64,000 nucleotides of DNA. It comes from Alloalcanivorax xenomutans (GTDB lineage Bacteria; Pseudomonadota; Gammaproteobacteria; Pseudomonadales; Alcanivoracaceae). The position numbers and the translations under genes were made by a program. The stretch is from NCBI RefSeq assembly GCF_900217905.1, contig NZ_OBMO01000016.1, positions 57,676 to 121,675 on the forward strand, written 5' to 3'. Positions 25,106 through 33,283 of the stretch are shown one piece after another (the stretch's first letter is position 1; every line of letters begins with the position of its first letter). Under the pieces are notes generated by a model. The model was not told the DNA's origin and did no database searches. It saw only the letters and a list, made by a program, of their open reading frames with translations.

Positions 25106-26347
25106 ATGCCCAAGACTTTGCTGATCCGAGCCAGCCTGCTGACACCACTGGACGCTGACCGCTGGCGATACATCAGCGACGGAGGCCTTTTGATCGAGGC
25201 TGGGCGCATCGTCGACGTGGACCGGATAGAACAGTTCGCCGACGGCCGGGACCGCAACACTCTGGAGCTGGACGGCCTGCTGGTGCCCGGTTTCGCGGAT
25301 GTTCATATTCATTGGGTGCAACATCATGTTCGCGGGCGCTTCCAGACCGATCTGATGGAATGGTTACGCGAACACATCTGGCCGGAAGAAGCCGGCTTCG
25401 AGCACGCCGGGCTGGCCCATGACCATGCCCGTGCTTTCTTCAGCGACACGATCCGCGCCGGCACCACCCTGGGCATGGCCTATTCCAGCCCGCACGACGG
25501 CGCCCTGCGCATCGCCGCCGAGCACGCCAGAGGCGATTGGATCCTGGGCAACGCCATCATGGAAAAATCCGCCCCGGAGCCGCTGCGCAGGGCCAGCCCG
25601 GACAACGCCGAGGCCGTGGCGCCGTTATTGGAGGAACTGGGCACCGCGCGCTACGCCATTACTCCGCGCTTCGCTCTCAATTGCAGTGCCCGGCTGATGG
25701 GGGAGCTGGGAGAACTGGCGCGACGCACCGGCGCCTTCGTGCAGACGCATTTGTCCGAGTCCCCGCGGGAAATCCGTGAAGTCCGGGAAGCCTTCCCCGA
25801 AGCGCGGGACTACACCGACGTTTATGATCAGGCCGGGCTGTTGACCCCACGCACGGTGCTCGGCCATTGCATTCACCTTTCGCAGCGCGAGTACCACACC
25901 CTTGCCCAACGGCGCAGCTGGATCGCGCATTGCCCTTCAAGCAACGAGGCCCTGGATAGCGGCCGGATGGATCTGGAAGCGGTACGGCGGCACCGGCTGA
26001 GGTTTGCTCTGGCTTCGGATGTGGGAGCAGGGCCTAGCCACAGCATGCTGCACGTCATGCAGCGCTTTGTGGACCAGCATCGTGCCGCCGGCGTCCCGGT
26101 AACACCGGAAGAAGCGCTCTACCGGGCCACCCAGGCCGGCGCGGATTGCCTGGGGCGTGGCGACGAAGCCGGCAGTCTGGCCGCGGGAAAAAGGGCGGAC
26201 TTCGTTCTACTGCCACGCCCGGCGGGCAAAGCCGGTATCGAGGACTGGTTCGAGGAATTACTGCGCGGCGATGCCGCCGATCTGGAACGGCGCCCATTAC
26301 AGACCTGGCTCGGCGGCACTCCGGTCTCACCCGACCCGGTCACATAA
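25106..26347 (+). CDS. guaD: Guanine deaminase (amidohydrolase type)
   Basis: A 413-residue cytoplasmic zinc amidohydrolase that should convert guanine to xanthine. Metal ligands His67 and His69 are in PGFADVHIHWVQ, followed by LMEWLREHIWPEE as in GuaD; further ligands are in QTHLSESPREI, LGHCIHLSQREY, and the Asp of LASDVGAGPSHSML. AHCPSSNEALDSG is another GuaD-type motif. ATG at 25106 lies just after an ATGTATACAT box. Its last 21 bp overlap the convergent OHCU decarboxylase gene. Position beside the urate pathway genes supports the call. Confidence 0.88.
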   Translation: MPKTLLIRASLLTPLDADRWRYISDGGLLIEAGRIVDVDRIEQFADGRDRNTLELDGLLVPGFADVHIHWVQHHVRGRFQTDLMEWLREHIWPEEAGFEHAGLAHDHARAFFSDTIRAGTTLGMAYSSPHDGALRIAAEHARGDWILGNAIMEKSAPEPLRRASPDNAEAVAPLLEELGTARYAITPRFALNCSARLMGELGELARRTGAFVQTHLSESPREIREVREAFPEARDYTDVYDQAGLLTPRTVLGHCIHLSQREYHTLAQRRSWIAHCPSSNEALDSGRMDLEAVRRHRLRFALASDVGAGPSHSMLHVMQRFVDQHRAAGVPVTPEEALYRATQAGADCLGRGDEAGSLAAGKRADFVLLPRPAGKAGIEDWFEELLRGDAADLERRPLQTWLGGTPVSPDPVT

Positions 26348-26857
26348 ACGCAGTAACGCAATACGATTCACCTGCTCCACCGCGGTCCTGCGCTCCTGTT
26401 CCAGGTCATGCTCCAAACGGTCGGCAAAGGCCTTCAGAATGTCCCCACGGTGCAACCCTTTTACCGCGATGATGAACGGGAAACCGAAACGCTTTTGATA
26501 GGCATCATTAAGCGTTTGAAACCGGGAAAATTCTTCCGGGGTGCATTGGTCAAGGCCGGCGGATGCCTGCTCCGCGCTGGAGTCCCGGGTCAGTTCACCA
26601 GCCAGCGCGGCTTTGCCGGCCAGATCCGGATGCGCTCGTAATACGCCCAGCTGGCGCTCCGGATCCGCCGCGCGAAATACCCGCGCCATCACCTCCGCCA
26701 ATCCTTGCGGGGTGTCCTGCGGCTCACCGAGCCCCAACTGGTAAGCCTCTCTGGCAATCCATGGAGAATGTTCATAAACATCGCCGAACCGTTCAACGAA
26801 ATCAGCCTCGCTGAGCCGGCTCGGGCGTGGGGTCAGACGGACGACGGTTTCAGCCAT
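26327..26857 (-). CDS. uraD: 2-oxo-4-hydroxy-4-carboxy-5-ureidoimidazoline (OHCU) decarboxylase
   Basis: A 176-residue all-helical enzyme that decarboxylates OHCU to S-allantoin, the last step of urate oxidation. Catalytic His76 is in AHPDLAGKAALAGEL; SSAEQASAGLD and FPFIIAVKG are the other conserved motifs. The start at 26857 overlaps the puuE stop by 8 bp, so the two are co-transcribed and probably translationally coupled. Its 3' end overlaps guaD, on the opposite strand. Longer in-frame starts fall inside puuE and are rejected. Confidence 0.93.
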   Translation of the reverse strand: MAETVVRLTPRPSRLSEADFVERFGDVYEHSPWIAREAYQLGLGEPQDTPQGLAEVMARVFRAADPERQLGVLRAHPDLAGKAALAGELTRDSSAEQASAGLDQCTPEEFSRFQTLNDAYQKRFGFPFIIAVKGLHRGDILKAFADRLEHDLEQERRTAVEQVNRIALLRLCDRVG

Positions 26858-27755
26858 GGTGCTCCATCCAGTGTCGGGCAATATCGATACGCCGGGCGAA
26901 CCACACCCGGTTATGAGCGCACAGGTATTTGAGGAAGCGTTCCAGTGCCGCGGCCCGGCCTGGACGCCCCGCCAGCCGGCAATGCAAACCCACCGACAAC
27001 ATGCGCGGCTGCTCCGCCCCCTCTTGATACAGTGTGTCGAAAGCATCACGCAGATATGTGAAAAACTGATCGCCGCTGTTGAAACCACCAGGGCTGGCGA
27101 AACGCATGTCGTTGGCATCCAGCGTGTAGGGCACCACCAAATGTTTGCGCCCGGACACGGTCGTCCAGAACGGCAGCTCATCACTGTAGTCGTCGGCGTC
27201 ATAGAGAAAGCCGCCGTGCTCCACCACCAGCCGCCGGGTATTCGGACTGGTGCGGCCGGTGTACCAGCCCAGCGGCGGCGTGCCGGCGGCGCGTGTCAGC
27301 GCCTCAACCGCGCGACCGATATGTTCCGCCTCCAGCGACTCCGGCACATATTGATAGTCAATCCAGCGATAGCCGTGACTGCAGATTTCGTGGCCCTGCT
27401 CCACCATGGTGCGAATGACTTCCGGATGCCGCTCCGCCGCCATGCCCACGGCAAACACGGTGAGCGGAATCCGATAGCGTTGAAACAGCTTCAACAGGCG
27501 CCACACCCCGACCCGGCTGCCGTACTCATAGAGCGATTCCATGCTCATGTGACGTACGCCTTCGCGCGCGTCGGCCCCGACCATTTCAGATAAGAAGGAC
27601 TCCGAAGCCGGATCACCGTGCAGGACGCAATTCTCCCCTCCTTCTTCGTAATTAAGCACGAACTGCACCGCCACACGGGCTTCACCGGGCCAGCGTGGAT
27701 TGGGCGGACTGGCCCCGTAACCGATCAGGTCACGGGGATAAGACGGGTTACTCAT
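26850..27755 (-). CDS. puuE: Allantoinase PuuE (polysaccharide-deacetylase fold)
   Basis: A 301-residue metal-independent allantoinase of the NodB-like type, converting allantoin to allantoate. Recognisable are YPRDLIGYGASPPNPRWPGE, VQFVLNYEEGGENCVLHGD, and ICSHGYRWIDYQ, which match Pseudomonas PuuE and lack the full deacetylase metal triad. ATG at 27755 is used because the ORF extension upstream runs through an ATGTATACAT box. First gene of puuE-uraD, divergent from hiuH-puuD. Confidence 0.93.
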   Translation of the reverse strand: MSNPSYPRDLIGYGASPPNPRWPGEARVAVQFVLNYEEGGENCVLHGDPASESFLSEMVGADAREGVRHMSMESLYEYGSRVGVWRLLKLFQRYRIPLTVFAVGMAAERHPEVIRTMVEQGHEICSHGYRWIDYQYVPESLEAEHIGRAVEALTRAAGTPPLGWYTGRTSPNTRRLVVEHGGFLYDADDYSDELPFWTTVSGRKHLVVPYTLDANDMRFASPGGFNSGDQFFTYLRDAFDTLYQEGAEQPRMLSVGLHCRLAGRPGRAAALERFLKYLCAHNRVWFARRIDIARHWMEHHG

Positions 27756-27784
27756 GCTTGCCTCCACTCTGGCATTAATCATGC

Positions 27785-27794
27785 ATGTATACAT
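27785..27794. promoter_or_regulatory. ATGTATACAT operator candidate in the puuE/hiuH divergent promoter
   Basis: Perfect palindrome in the 84-bp region between the puuE and hiuH start codons; one bound protein could control both operons. Confidence 0.7.
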
Positions 27795-27839
27795 TTAGAC
27801 TTAATAATTGTCGACATTAAAACGAATACAGGAGCGAAC

Positions 27840-28193
27840 ATGGGCCGATTGACCACCCACGTTCTGGACACCAGTAGTGGCCGCCCCGCCGCCGATCTCT
27901 CTCTCCAGCTGTGGCGAGTCGAGGGAAGCCAGGCCCGTCTGTTGACCGAATGCAAAACCAATGCCGATGGACGTTGCGACACGCCGTTGCTTGAAGGCGT
28001 CACGATGGCAAGCGGGGTATACCAACTAAACTTCGCGGTGGGGGACTACTTCCTTGCCCGGGGGATATCCTTGCCGACCCCCTCATTTCTGGATGACGTG
28101 GTGATCCGCTTCGGCATCAGCACCCCCGACCAGCATTACCACGTTCCACTGCTGGTCTCTCCCTACGGTTACAGCACCTACCGCGGCAGTTAA
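27840..28193 (+). CDS. hiuH: 5-hydroxyisourate hydrolase (transthyretin-like)
   Basis: A 117-residue transthyretin-related enzyme that opens 5-hydroxyisourate to OHCU. The conserved N-terminal LTTHVLDTSSGRPA with catalytic His7, the YHVPLLVSPYGYSTYRGS ending and the diagnostic C-terminal YRGS are all present. ATG at 27840 follows AGGAGCGAAC. It starts the hiuH-puuD-alc-allA operon and works between PuuD and UraD in the cytoplasm or periplasmic face; no signal peptide is seen. Confidence 0.95.
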   Translation: MGRLTTHVLDTSSGRPAADLSLQLWRVEGSQARLLTECKTNADGRCDTPLLEGVTMASGVYQLNFAVGDYFLARGISLPTPSFLDDVVIRFGISTPDQHYHVPLLVSPYGYSTYRGS

Positions 28194-28208
28194 CAGGGGG
28201 GAGAAACG

Positions 28209-29423
28209 ATGGAAGCGCATTGGTACGAATGGGCCAACCTGCTGATCCGCTGGCTGCACATCACTGTCGGCATAGCCTGGATAGGGGCTTCTTTCTATTT
28301 CAATTGGCTGGAGAACCATCTGCAGCGAGAGGGCCAAAAGCCACCGGGCGTCGCTGGTACTCTCTGGGCCATCCACGGTGGCGGCTTTTACTACCTGCAG
28401 AAGTATCAGGTGGCGCCGGAACAACTGCCCGAACGTCTGCACTGGTTCAAATGGGAAGCCTATTACACCTGGATGAGCGGCTTCCTGCTGTTGTTCGTAG
28501 TGTATTACCTGAATGCCGGAACCAATCTGATCGATCCCTCGGTGGCGGAGTTATCCCCGCTTACCGCCAGCCTGATCGGCATTGGCGTGCTGATTCTCTC
28601 CTGGCTGGTGTACGACGGACTGTGCCGCTCACCACTGGGCCGGCGTCCTGCGCTGCTGGCGGCAGTGGGCTTTATCTTGCTGGTGGCTCTGGCCTGGGGA
28701 CTGAGCCAGATTTTCAGCGGCCGTGGCGCCTATATTCATGTCGGCGCCGCCATTGGCACCTGCATGGTCACCAACGTCTTTTTCGTGATCATTCCCGGCC
28801 AGCGCGCCATGGTGGACGCCATGACCGCCGGTCGCGAACCGGATGCCGCCAGGGGCCTGGCCGGAGCGCAACGCTCCCGGCACAACAATTATCTGACTCT
28901 GCCGGTGCTGTTCATCATGATCAGCAACCATTTCCCCGGTACCTACGGCAGCCACTGGAACTGGTTGATTCTGGCCACCCTGATGGCGGCCAGCATGGTA
29001 ATCCGTCACTACTTCAACATCCGCCATCTGCCCCGGCCCGCCAAGATCGCATTACCGTTGGCCGGCGCGGCCGGGCTGCTCGTGTTGATCGTACTGACCA
29101 AACCATCCGGACCAGCACCGGTGGATGCGAACCTGCCACCGGTGCCCTTCTCCCAGGTGCAAAGCATCGTGCAGGAACGCTGTGCCGGCTGTCATGCGGC
29201 GCGCCCGGATTTCGCCGGCTTCGCCACACCGCCCAAGGGCGTGCGGCTGGATACACCGGCGCAAATCCGCGCCCACAAAACCCAGATCGGCCAGTTGGCC
29301 GTGACCACTTCGGTGATGCCGCCAGGCAACATCACCCGCATCACCGACGACGAACGCGCTTTGCTGGCCCGCTGGTTGCAACAAGGCGCGGAACACAATT
29401 CGGAAAACCGTCCGACGGAATAA
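28209..29423 (+). CDS. puuD: Membrane urate oxidase PuuD with C-terminal cytochrome c domain
   Basis: A 404-residue inner-membrane protein with about eight helices (IRWLHITVGIAWIGASFYFN, YYTWMSGFLLLFVVYYL) followed after a short linker by a cytochrome c domain carrying heme motif Cys325-Ala-Gly-Cys328-His329. PuuD proteins oxidise urate to 5-hydroxyisourate and pass electrons to the respiratory chain instead of making hydrogen peroxide. It follows hiuH by 15 bp. No soluble urate oxidase is seen in the window. Confidence 0.95.
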   Translation: MEAHWYEWANLLIRWLHITVGIAWIGASFYFNWLENHLQREGQKPPGVAGTLWAIHGGGFYYLQKYQVAPEQLPERLHWFKWEAYYTWMSGFLLLFVVYYLNAGTNLIDPSVAELSPLTASLIGIGVLILSWLVYDGLCRSPLGRRPALLAAVGFILLVALAWGLSQIFSGRGAYIHVGAAIGTCMVTNVFFVIIPGQRAMVDAMTAGREPDAARGLAGAQRSRHNNYLTLPVLFIMISNHFPGTYGSHWNWLILATLMAASMVIRHYFNIRHLPRPAKIALPLAGAAGLLVLIVLTKPSGPAPVDANLPPVPFSQVQSIVQERCAGCHAARPDFAGFATPPKGVRLDTPAQIRAHKTQIGQLAVTTSVMPPGNITRITDDERALLARWLQQGAEHNSENRPTE

Positions 29424-29454
29424 CCCGGCCATGACCGGAACCATGGAGCTCTCA

Positions 29455-30441
29455 ATGACGGACACCATCATCGCCTACCCGAATCTCGCCGCCGCCCGGC
29501 TGGGCACCGAGATCGTATCGGTTACCGACCAGTTCTTCGCCAGCGCCGAACGCATGCTGGCGGAGACGCCCCCTCGATTCATCGCCGACAAGTTCGATGA
29601 TCACGGCAAGTGGATGGATGGCTGGGAAACCCGCCGCCGCCGCGGCCCCGGACACGACAGTGCAATCGTGCGCCTGGGCGCCCCCGGTGACGTCCACCAA
29701 CTGGAAATCGATACCGCTCACTTCACCGGCAACTACCCCATGGCCGCCTCCGTGGACGCCTGCGTCCTCGGCGATGGCGAGGATCCGGCTTCCGCTCGCT
29801 GGCAGCCCCTGCTGACCATGACCGCTCTGCAAGGCGACCATCTGCACCGCTTCACCTTGCCGACCCCAGGCCATGCCACCCACGTTCGTCTGAACCTCCA
29901 TCCCGACGGCGGCGTCGCGCGCTTTCGTGTGCTGGGCCGCCCACGAGTGGACTGGGCCGGCGTTGACGCGGACCAGGAAGTGGAACTGTCGGCGGCCCGG
30001 CTTGGCGGCCAGGTCCTGGCTCTGAGCGACGCCCACTACGGCTGGCCGCACTCCCTGCTCTATCCCGGCCGGGGCCTTAACATGGGGGACGGCTGGGAAA
30101 CCCGGCGGCGCCGCGAACCGGGTTTCGACTGGTGCGTGATCGGTCTGGGCCACCGTGGCCGTGTCACCGGACTGGAAGTGGACACCGCCTTTTTCAAAGG
30201 CAACTTTCCGGCTCAGGTATCAGTGCAAGCGGCCAATCTGGAAGACCACGCGGACACCGCCCTGCTACGCGCTTCCAGTATGTTCTGGCCGACGCTGCTG
30301 ACACCGCAACCGCTGGGCCCGGATGCCATGCACCACTTCCAGGACCAGTTGGAGACCCTGGATGCGGTGACGCATGTTCGTCTTAATATGCACCCGGATG
30401 GCGGCATCAGCCGCTTTCGCGTGTTCGGCCAGATACAATGA
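29455..30441 (+). CDS. alc: Allantoicase
   Basis: A 328-residue protein built of two similar jelly-roll halves, each opening with GDGWETRRRR-like motifs (DGWETRRRRGPGHD and MGDGWETRRRREPGFD) and containing a D-TA-F-GN element and LNxHPDGGxxRFRV. Allantoicase hydrolyses allantoate to ureidoglycolate and urea. ATG at 29455 has GGAGCTCTCA upstream; two earlier in-frame ATGs at 29431 and 29443 have weaker sites. Overlaps allA by four bases. Confidence 0.94.
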   Translation: MTDTIIAYPNLAAARLGTEIVSVTDQFFASAERMLAETPPRFIADKFDDHGKWMDGWETRRRRGPGHDSAIVRLGAPGDVHQLEIDTAHFTGNYPMAASVDACVLGDGEDPASARWQPLLTMTALQGDHLHRFTLPTPGHATHVRLNLHPDGGVARFRVLGRPRVDWAGVDADQEVELSAARLGGQVLALSDAHYGWPHSLLYPGRGLNMGDGWETRRRREPGFDWCVIGLGHRGRVTGLEVDTAFFKGNFPAQVSVQAANLEDHADTALLRASSMFWPTLLTPQPLGPDAMHHFQDQLETLDAVTHVRLNMHPDGGISRFRVFGQIQ

Positions 30442-30938
30442 CCACTCAAGAGCTGACACTGGAGCCGTTGACGGCGGAGGCGTTCACCCCCTTCGGCGAC
30501 CTCATCCATAGCCATGAGCGGGACTACTTCCTGATCAACGATGACCAATGCCGGCGTTACCACCGGCTGGCCAAAGTGGAAACCGGCACCGACGGCGGCG
30601 CCATTCTCAGTCTGTTCCGGCCGCGACCAATCTCACTACCGCACACTCTGGTGCTGATGGAACGCCACCCCCTCGGCAGCCAGGCGTTCGTGCCGCTGGC
30701 CGGTCAGCCTTACATCGTGGTGGTCGCCCCTCCCGGACCACCGCCGGCGGTGGCGGACCTGCACGCTTTTTTGATCACCGATGGCACCGGCGTCAATTAT
30801 CACGCGGGCACCTGGCATCATCCCCTGCTGGCCCTTTCGCCTGGCGGCGACTTCCTGGTAGTGGACCGGGAAGGGCCGGGCCACAACTGCGAGGAACATC
30901 TTCTGGAGGGTATCCGCCTTCCGGTTGCACCCGTATAA
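30438..30938 (+). CDS. allA: Ureidoglycolate lyase
   Basis: A 166-residue cupin-like enzyme splitting ureidoglycolate into glyoxylate and urea. Diagnostic parts are the opening LTAEAFTPFGDLI, the MERHPLGSQAFVPL motif and NYHAGTWHHPLLAL with the conserved His pair. It starts inside the alc stop (ATGA) and ends the hiuH-puuD-alc-allA operon. With it the window encodes urate to glyoxylate completely; no urease gene is present here to use the urea. Confidence 0.94.
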   Translation: MTTQELTLEPLTAEAFTPFGDLIHSHERDYFLINDDQCRRYHRLAKVETGTDGGAILSLFRPRPISLPHTLVLMERHPLGSQAFVPLAGQPYIVVVAPPGPPPAVADLHAFLITDGTGVNYHAGTWHHPLLALSPGGDFLVVDREGPGHNCEEHLLEGIRLPVAPV

Positions 30939-30943
30939 AGGTC

Positions 30944-30951
30944 TGTATACA
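30944..30951. promoter_or_regulatory. TGTATACA operator candidate upstream of GntR gene
   Basis: Exact palindrome 36 bp before the GntR start and 5 bp after allA, a place expected for autoregulation. Confidence 0.65.
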
Positions 30952-30987
30952 TTCCGCTAGTCCAAAAAAGAAGGAACAACGGTACCC

Positions 30988-31737
30988 ATGGCTGTCGATC
31001 CCCGTACGGACAAACAGGCCGCCGCGTCGCTAGGCGCCATGCACACCAATGGTGGCCGGGGCTCGCGCAAAGCCACCGACCAGACCATCTACGATTCCAT
31101 CTATCAGGCGGTGCTCACCCAGCGGCTGCCTCCCGGCTCGAAACTGCCGGAAGTGGCATTAAGCGAACTGTTCGGAGTGAGCCGGTCCATCGTGCGCAAG
31201 GCACTGACCCGGCTGGCATCCGATCACGTCACCGAGCAAAGCCCCAATCAAATGGCGGTGGTGGCCAGACCCGGCATCGAGGAAACCCGGCAGATTTTCG
31301 CCGCCCGCCGCCTGGTGGAAGGGGAGGTCACCCGCCTGGTGGCCGGCACCCTGGGCAAATCCGAGGCACAAGCCCTGCGCAAACTGATCAAGGAAGAAAA
31401 GAGCGCCCACGAGCGCGGCCAGGACCAACACCGCGTGCACTGCTCCATGGCAATTCACCAGTATCTGGCTCGCCAGTGCCCCAATCAGGTGCTCGGCAAG
31501 ATGATGCTGGAACTGGTATTGCGCACCTCCATTGTCATCGCGCTATACAAAGCCCCGGGCATCACCGCCTGCTTTCTTGGTAATGATCACGGTCGCCTGG
31601 CCGACCTGATTATCAAGGGCGAGGCGGACCAGGCCGCGCAACTGGCGCGGGAACACCTGGACACCCTTGAAGGCCTGTTGGATCTGGATGAGCCCTCCGG
31701 CGACATCGATCTGGCAAGCATCTTGCGTTACACCTGA
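30988..31737 (+). CDS. GntR-family regulator, FCD type, in purine cluster
   Basis: A 249-residue regulator with winged helix (TIYDSIYQAVLTQRLPPGSK, ELFGVSRSIVRKALTRLASD) and an FCD ligand domain (ETRQIFAARRLVEGEVTRL, NDHGRLADLIIKG). Located between the urate/allantoin operon and an 8-oxoguanine-deaminase-like gene, it is the best candidate to bind TGTATACA and to sense a purine catabolite. The same palindrome sits at its own promoter. About 36 residues precede the DNA-binding domain. The related GntR at 7020-7748 may share or divide the target sites. Confidence 0.9.
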   Translation: MAVDPRTDKQAAASLGAMHTNGGRGSRKATDQTIYDSIYQAVLTQRLPPGSKLPEVALSELFGVSRSIVRKALTRLASDHVTEQSPNQMAVVARPGIEETRQIFAARRLVEGEVTRLVAGTLGKSEAQALRKLIKEEKSAHERGQDQHRVHCSMAIHQYLARQCPNQVLGKMMLELVLRTSIVIALYKAPGITACFLGNDHGRLADLIIKGEADQAAQLAREHLDTLEGLLDLDEPSGDIDLASILRYT

Positions 31738-31804
31738 GGTAAAACGGACCGCTGGTCCTGGCGACGGCCCTCTCGGCCGGGTTTGAGTGTGCGCCACCGG
31801 TGGC

Positions 31805-31812
31805 GGTATACA
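31805..31812. promoter_or_regulatory. GGTATACA element upstream of amidohydrolase
   Basis: Seven of eight bases match TGTATACA; located 79 bp before the amidohydrolase start, with a further TGTAC at 31819. Confidence 0.4.
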
Positions 31813-31891
31813 GGTCAGTGTACGTTCTTCCGCGCGGTCCTCGGGTCGCGCTGATTCGCGTTTTTGCTTTTTAGAAAAGGGAGCCCGGGTG

Positions 31892-33256
31892 ATGAGCCGC
31901 ACTTTGCTACTGAAAAACGCCACTGTAGTGGCGACCATGGACGATCACGGCACCGAGATCCGTGACGGCGCCGTTCTGATCGAAGGCAACCGCATTCGCG
32001 CGGTGGGCCCGAGCGACACCCTGTTCCGGGAGGCGGACGAAACCATCGACCTCAGTGGCCATGTGCTGATACCGGGTCTGGTCAACACCCATCACCATAT
32101 GTTCCAGAGCCTGACTCGGGCCTTACCGGCGGCGCAAGACGCCGAGCTGTTCGACTGGCTCGACGCCCTGTTTCCAGTCTGGGCCAATATCACCCCGGAA
32201 ATGATGACGGTATCGGCGCAAACCGCCATGGCGGAGTTAATGCTTTCCGGGTGCACCACCGCCGCCGACCACGCTTACTTCTATGTCAACGGCGGCCGCC
32301 TGGAGGACAACATCGAGGCGGCTTCGATCATGGGCCTGCGCTATCACGGTGTCCGTGGCGCCATCACGCTGGGCAAAAGTCAGGGCGGGCTGCCGCCGGA
32401 TCTGGTGGTGGAGAAGAATGAGGACGCGGTGCTCAAGGAAATGCAGCGAGTGGTGGAAACGCACCACGATGCCAGCGCCGATGCCATGTTGCAGGTAGCG
32501 CTGGGGCCATCGTCGCCGTTCACGGTCTCGCCGGATTTGATGCGTCAGAGCGCGATCCTGGCACGTGATCTTGGCGTGCGGCTGCACACTCATACCGCCG
32601 AGAACGGCAAGGATCTGGCCTTCAGCCAGCAGCGCTACGGCATGACACCGGCGCAATTCGCCGAGGAAATGGACTGGGTCGGTGACGACGTCTGGCACGC
32701 TCACTGTGTGCACCTGGACGAGCACGGTATTCAGTTATTCGGCCGCACCGGCACCGGCGTCGCCCACTGCCCCTGTTCCAATATGCGCCTGGCATCGGGC
32801 CATGCCCCGATCCGCCGCATGCTGGACAACGGTGTCCGTGTCGGCCTGGGCGTGGACGGCTCCGCTTCCAACGACGGCAATGATCTGCTGGGAGAGGCCC
32901 GCCAGGCCATGCTGGTGGCGCGGGTCCGAGACGAAGACCCCACTGCCCTGTCGGCCCGCGAAGCACTGCGACTGGCTACCCGTGGCGGCGCCGAAGTACT
33001 GGGGCGCGGTGATCATCTGGGGCGTATCCAGGCTGGCTACTGCGCCGATCTGGTGGCCTGGAAACTGGACGACATCGCCTTCGCCGGTGGCTTGTCCGAT
33101 CCGCTGGCGGCCCTGTTGTTCTGCGCGCCCCGGCGAGTCTCTCTGAGTATTGTTAATGGCAAGACGGTGGTGCGTGACGGGCAGCTCACCACCGTGGAAC
33201 TGCCACGCCTGGTGGAACGGCACAATCAATTGTCGCGAACATTGATCGACGGATAG
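31892..33256 (+). CDS. 8-oxoguanine deaminase-like amidohydrolase
   Basis: A 454-residue ATZ/TRZ-type deaminase. Metal ligands His67 and His69 lie in VNTHHHMFQSLTRALP, with LHTHTAEN, HAHCVHL and the Asp of GLGVDGSASNDGND; HCPCSNMRLASG is the substrate-pocket motif seen in 8-oxoguanine deaminases, which yield urate from 8-oxoguanine and so feed PuuD directly. ATG at 31892 follows AAAAGGGAGCCC. It lies after the GntR gene with its own upstream box-like sequence. A paralogue is at 19418-20779; substrate division is unknown. Confidence 0.85.
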   Translation: MSRTLLLKNATVVATMDDHGTEIRDGAVLIEGNRIRAVGPSDTLFREADETIDLSGHVLIPGLVNTHHHMFQSLTRALPAAQDAELFDWLDALFPVWANITPEMMTVSAQTAMAELMLSGCTTAADHAYFYVNGGRLEDNIEAASIMGLRYHGVRGAITLGKSQGGLPPDLVVEKNEDAVLKEMQRVVETHHDASADAMLQVALGPSSPFTVSPDLMRQSAILARDLGVRLHTHTAENGKDLAFSQQRYGMTPAQFAEEMDWVGDDVWHAHCVHLDEHGIQLFGRTGTGVAHCPCSNMRLASGHAPIRRMLDNGVRVGLGVDGSASNDGNDLLGEARQAMLVARVRDEDPTALSAREALRLATRGGAEVLGRGDHLGRIQAGYCADLVAWKLDDIAFAGGLSDPLAALLFCAPRRVSLSIVNGKTVVRDGQLTTVELPRLVERHNQLSRTLIDG

Positions 33257-33272
33257 ATTGATCGACGGATAG
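33241..33272 (+). repeat. Perfect 16-bp tandem duplication at the amidohydrolase stop
   Basis: ATTGATCGACGGATAG occurs twice head to tail (33241-33256, 33257-33272). The first copy encodes the last codons and TAG stop; the second is outside the gene and duplicates the stop. Looks like a recent slippage or duplication event. Confidence 0.95.
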
Positions 33273-33283
33273 AGAGGCTCCCG

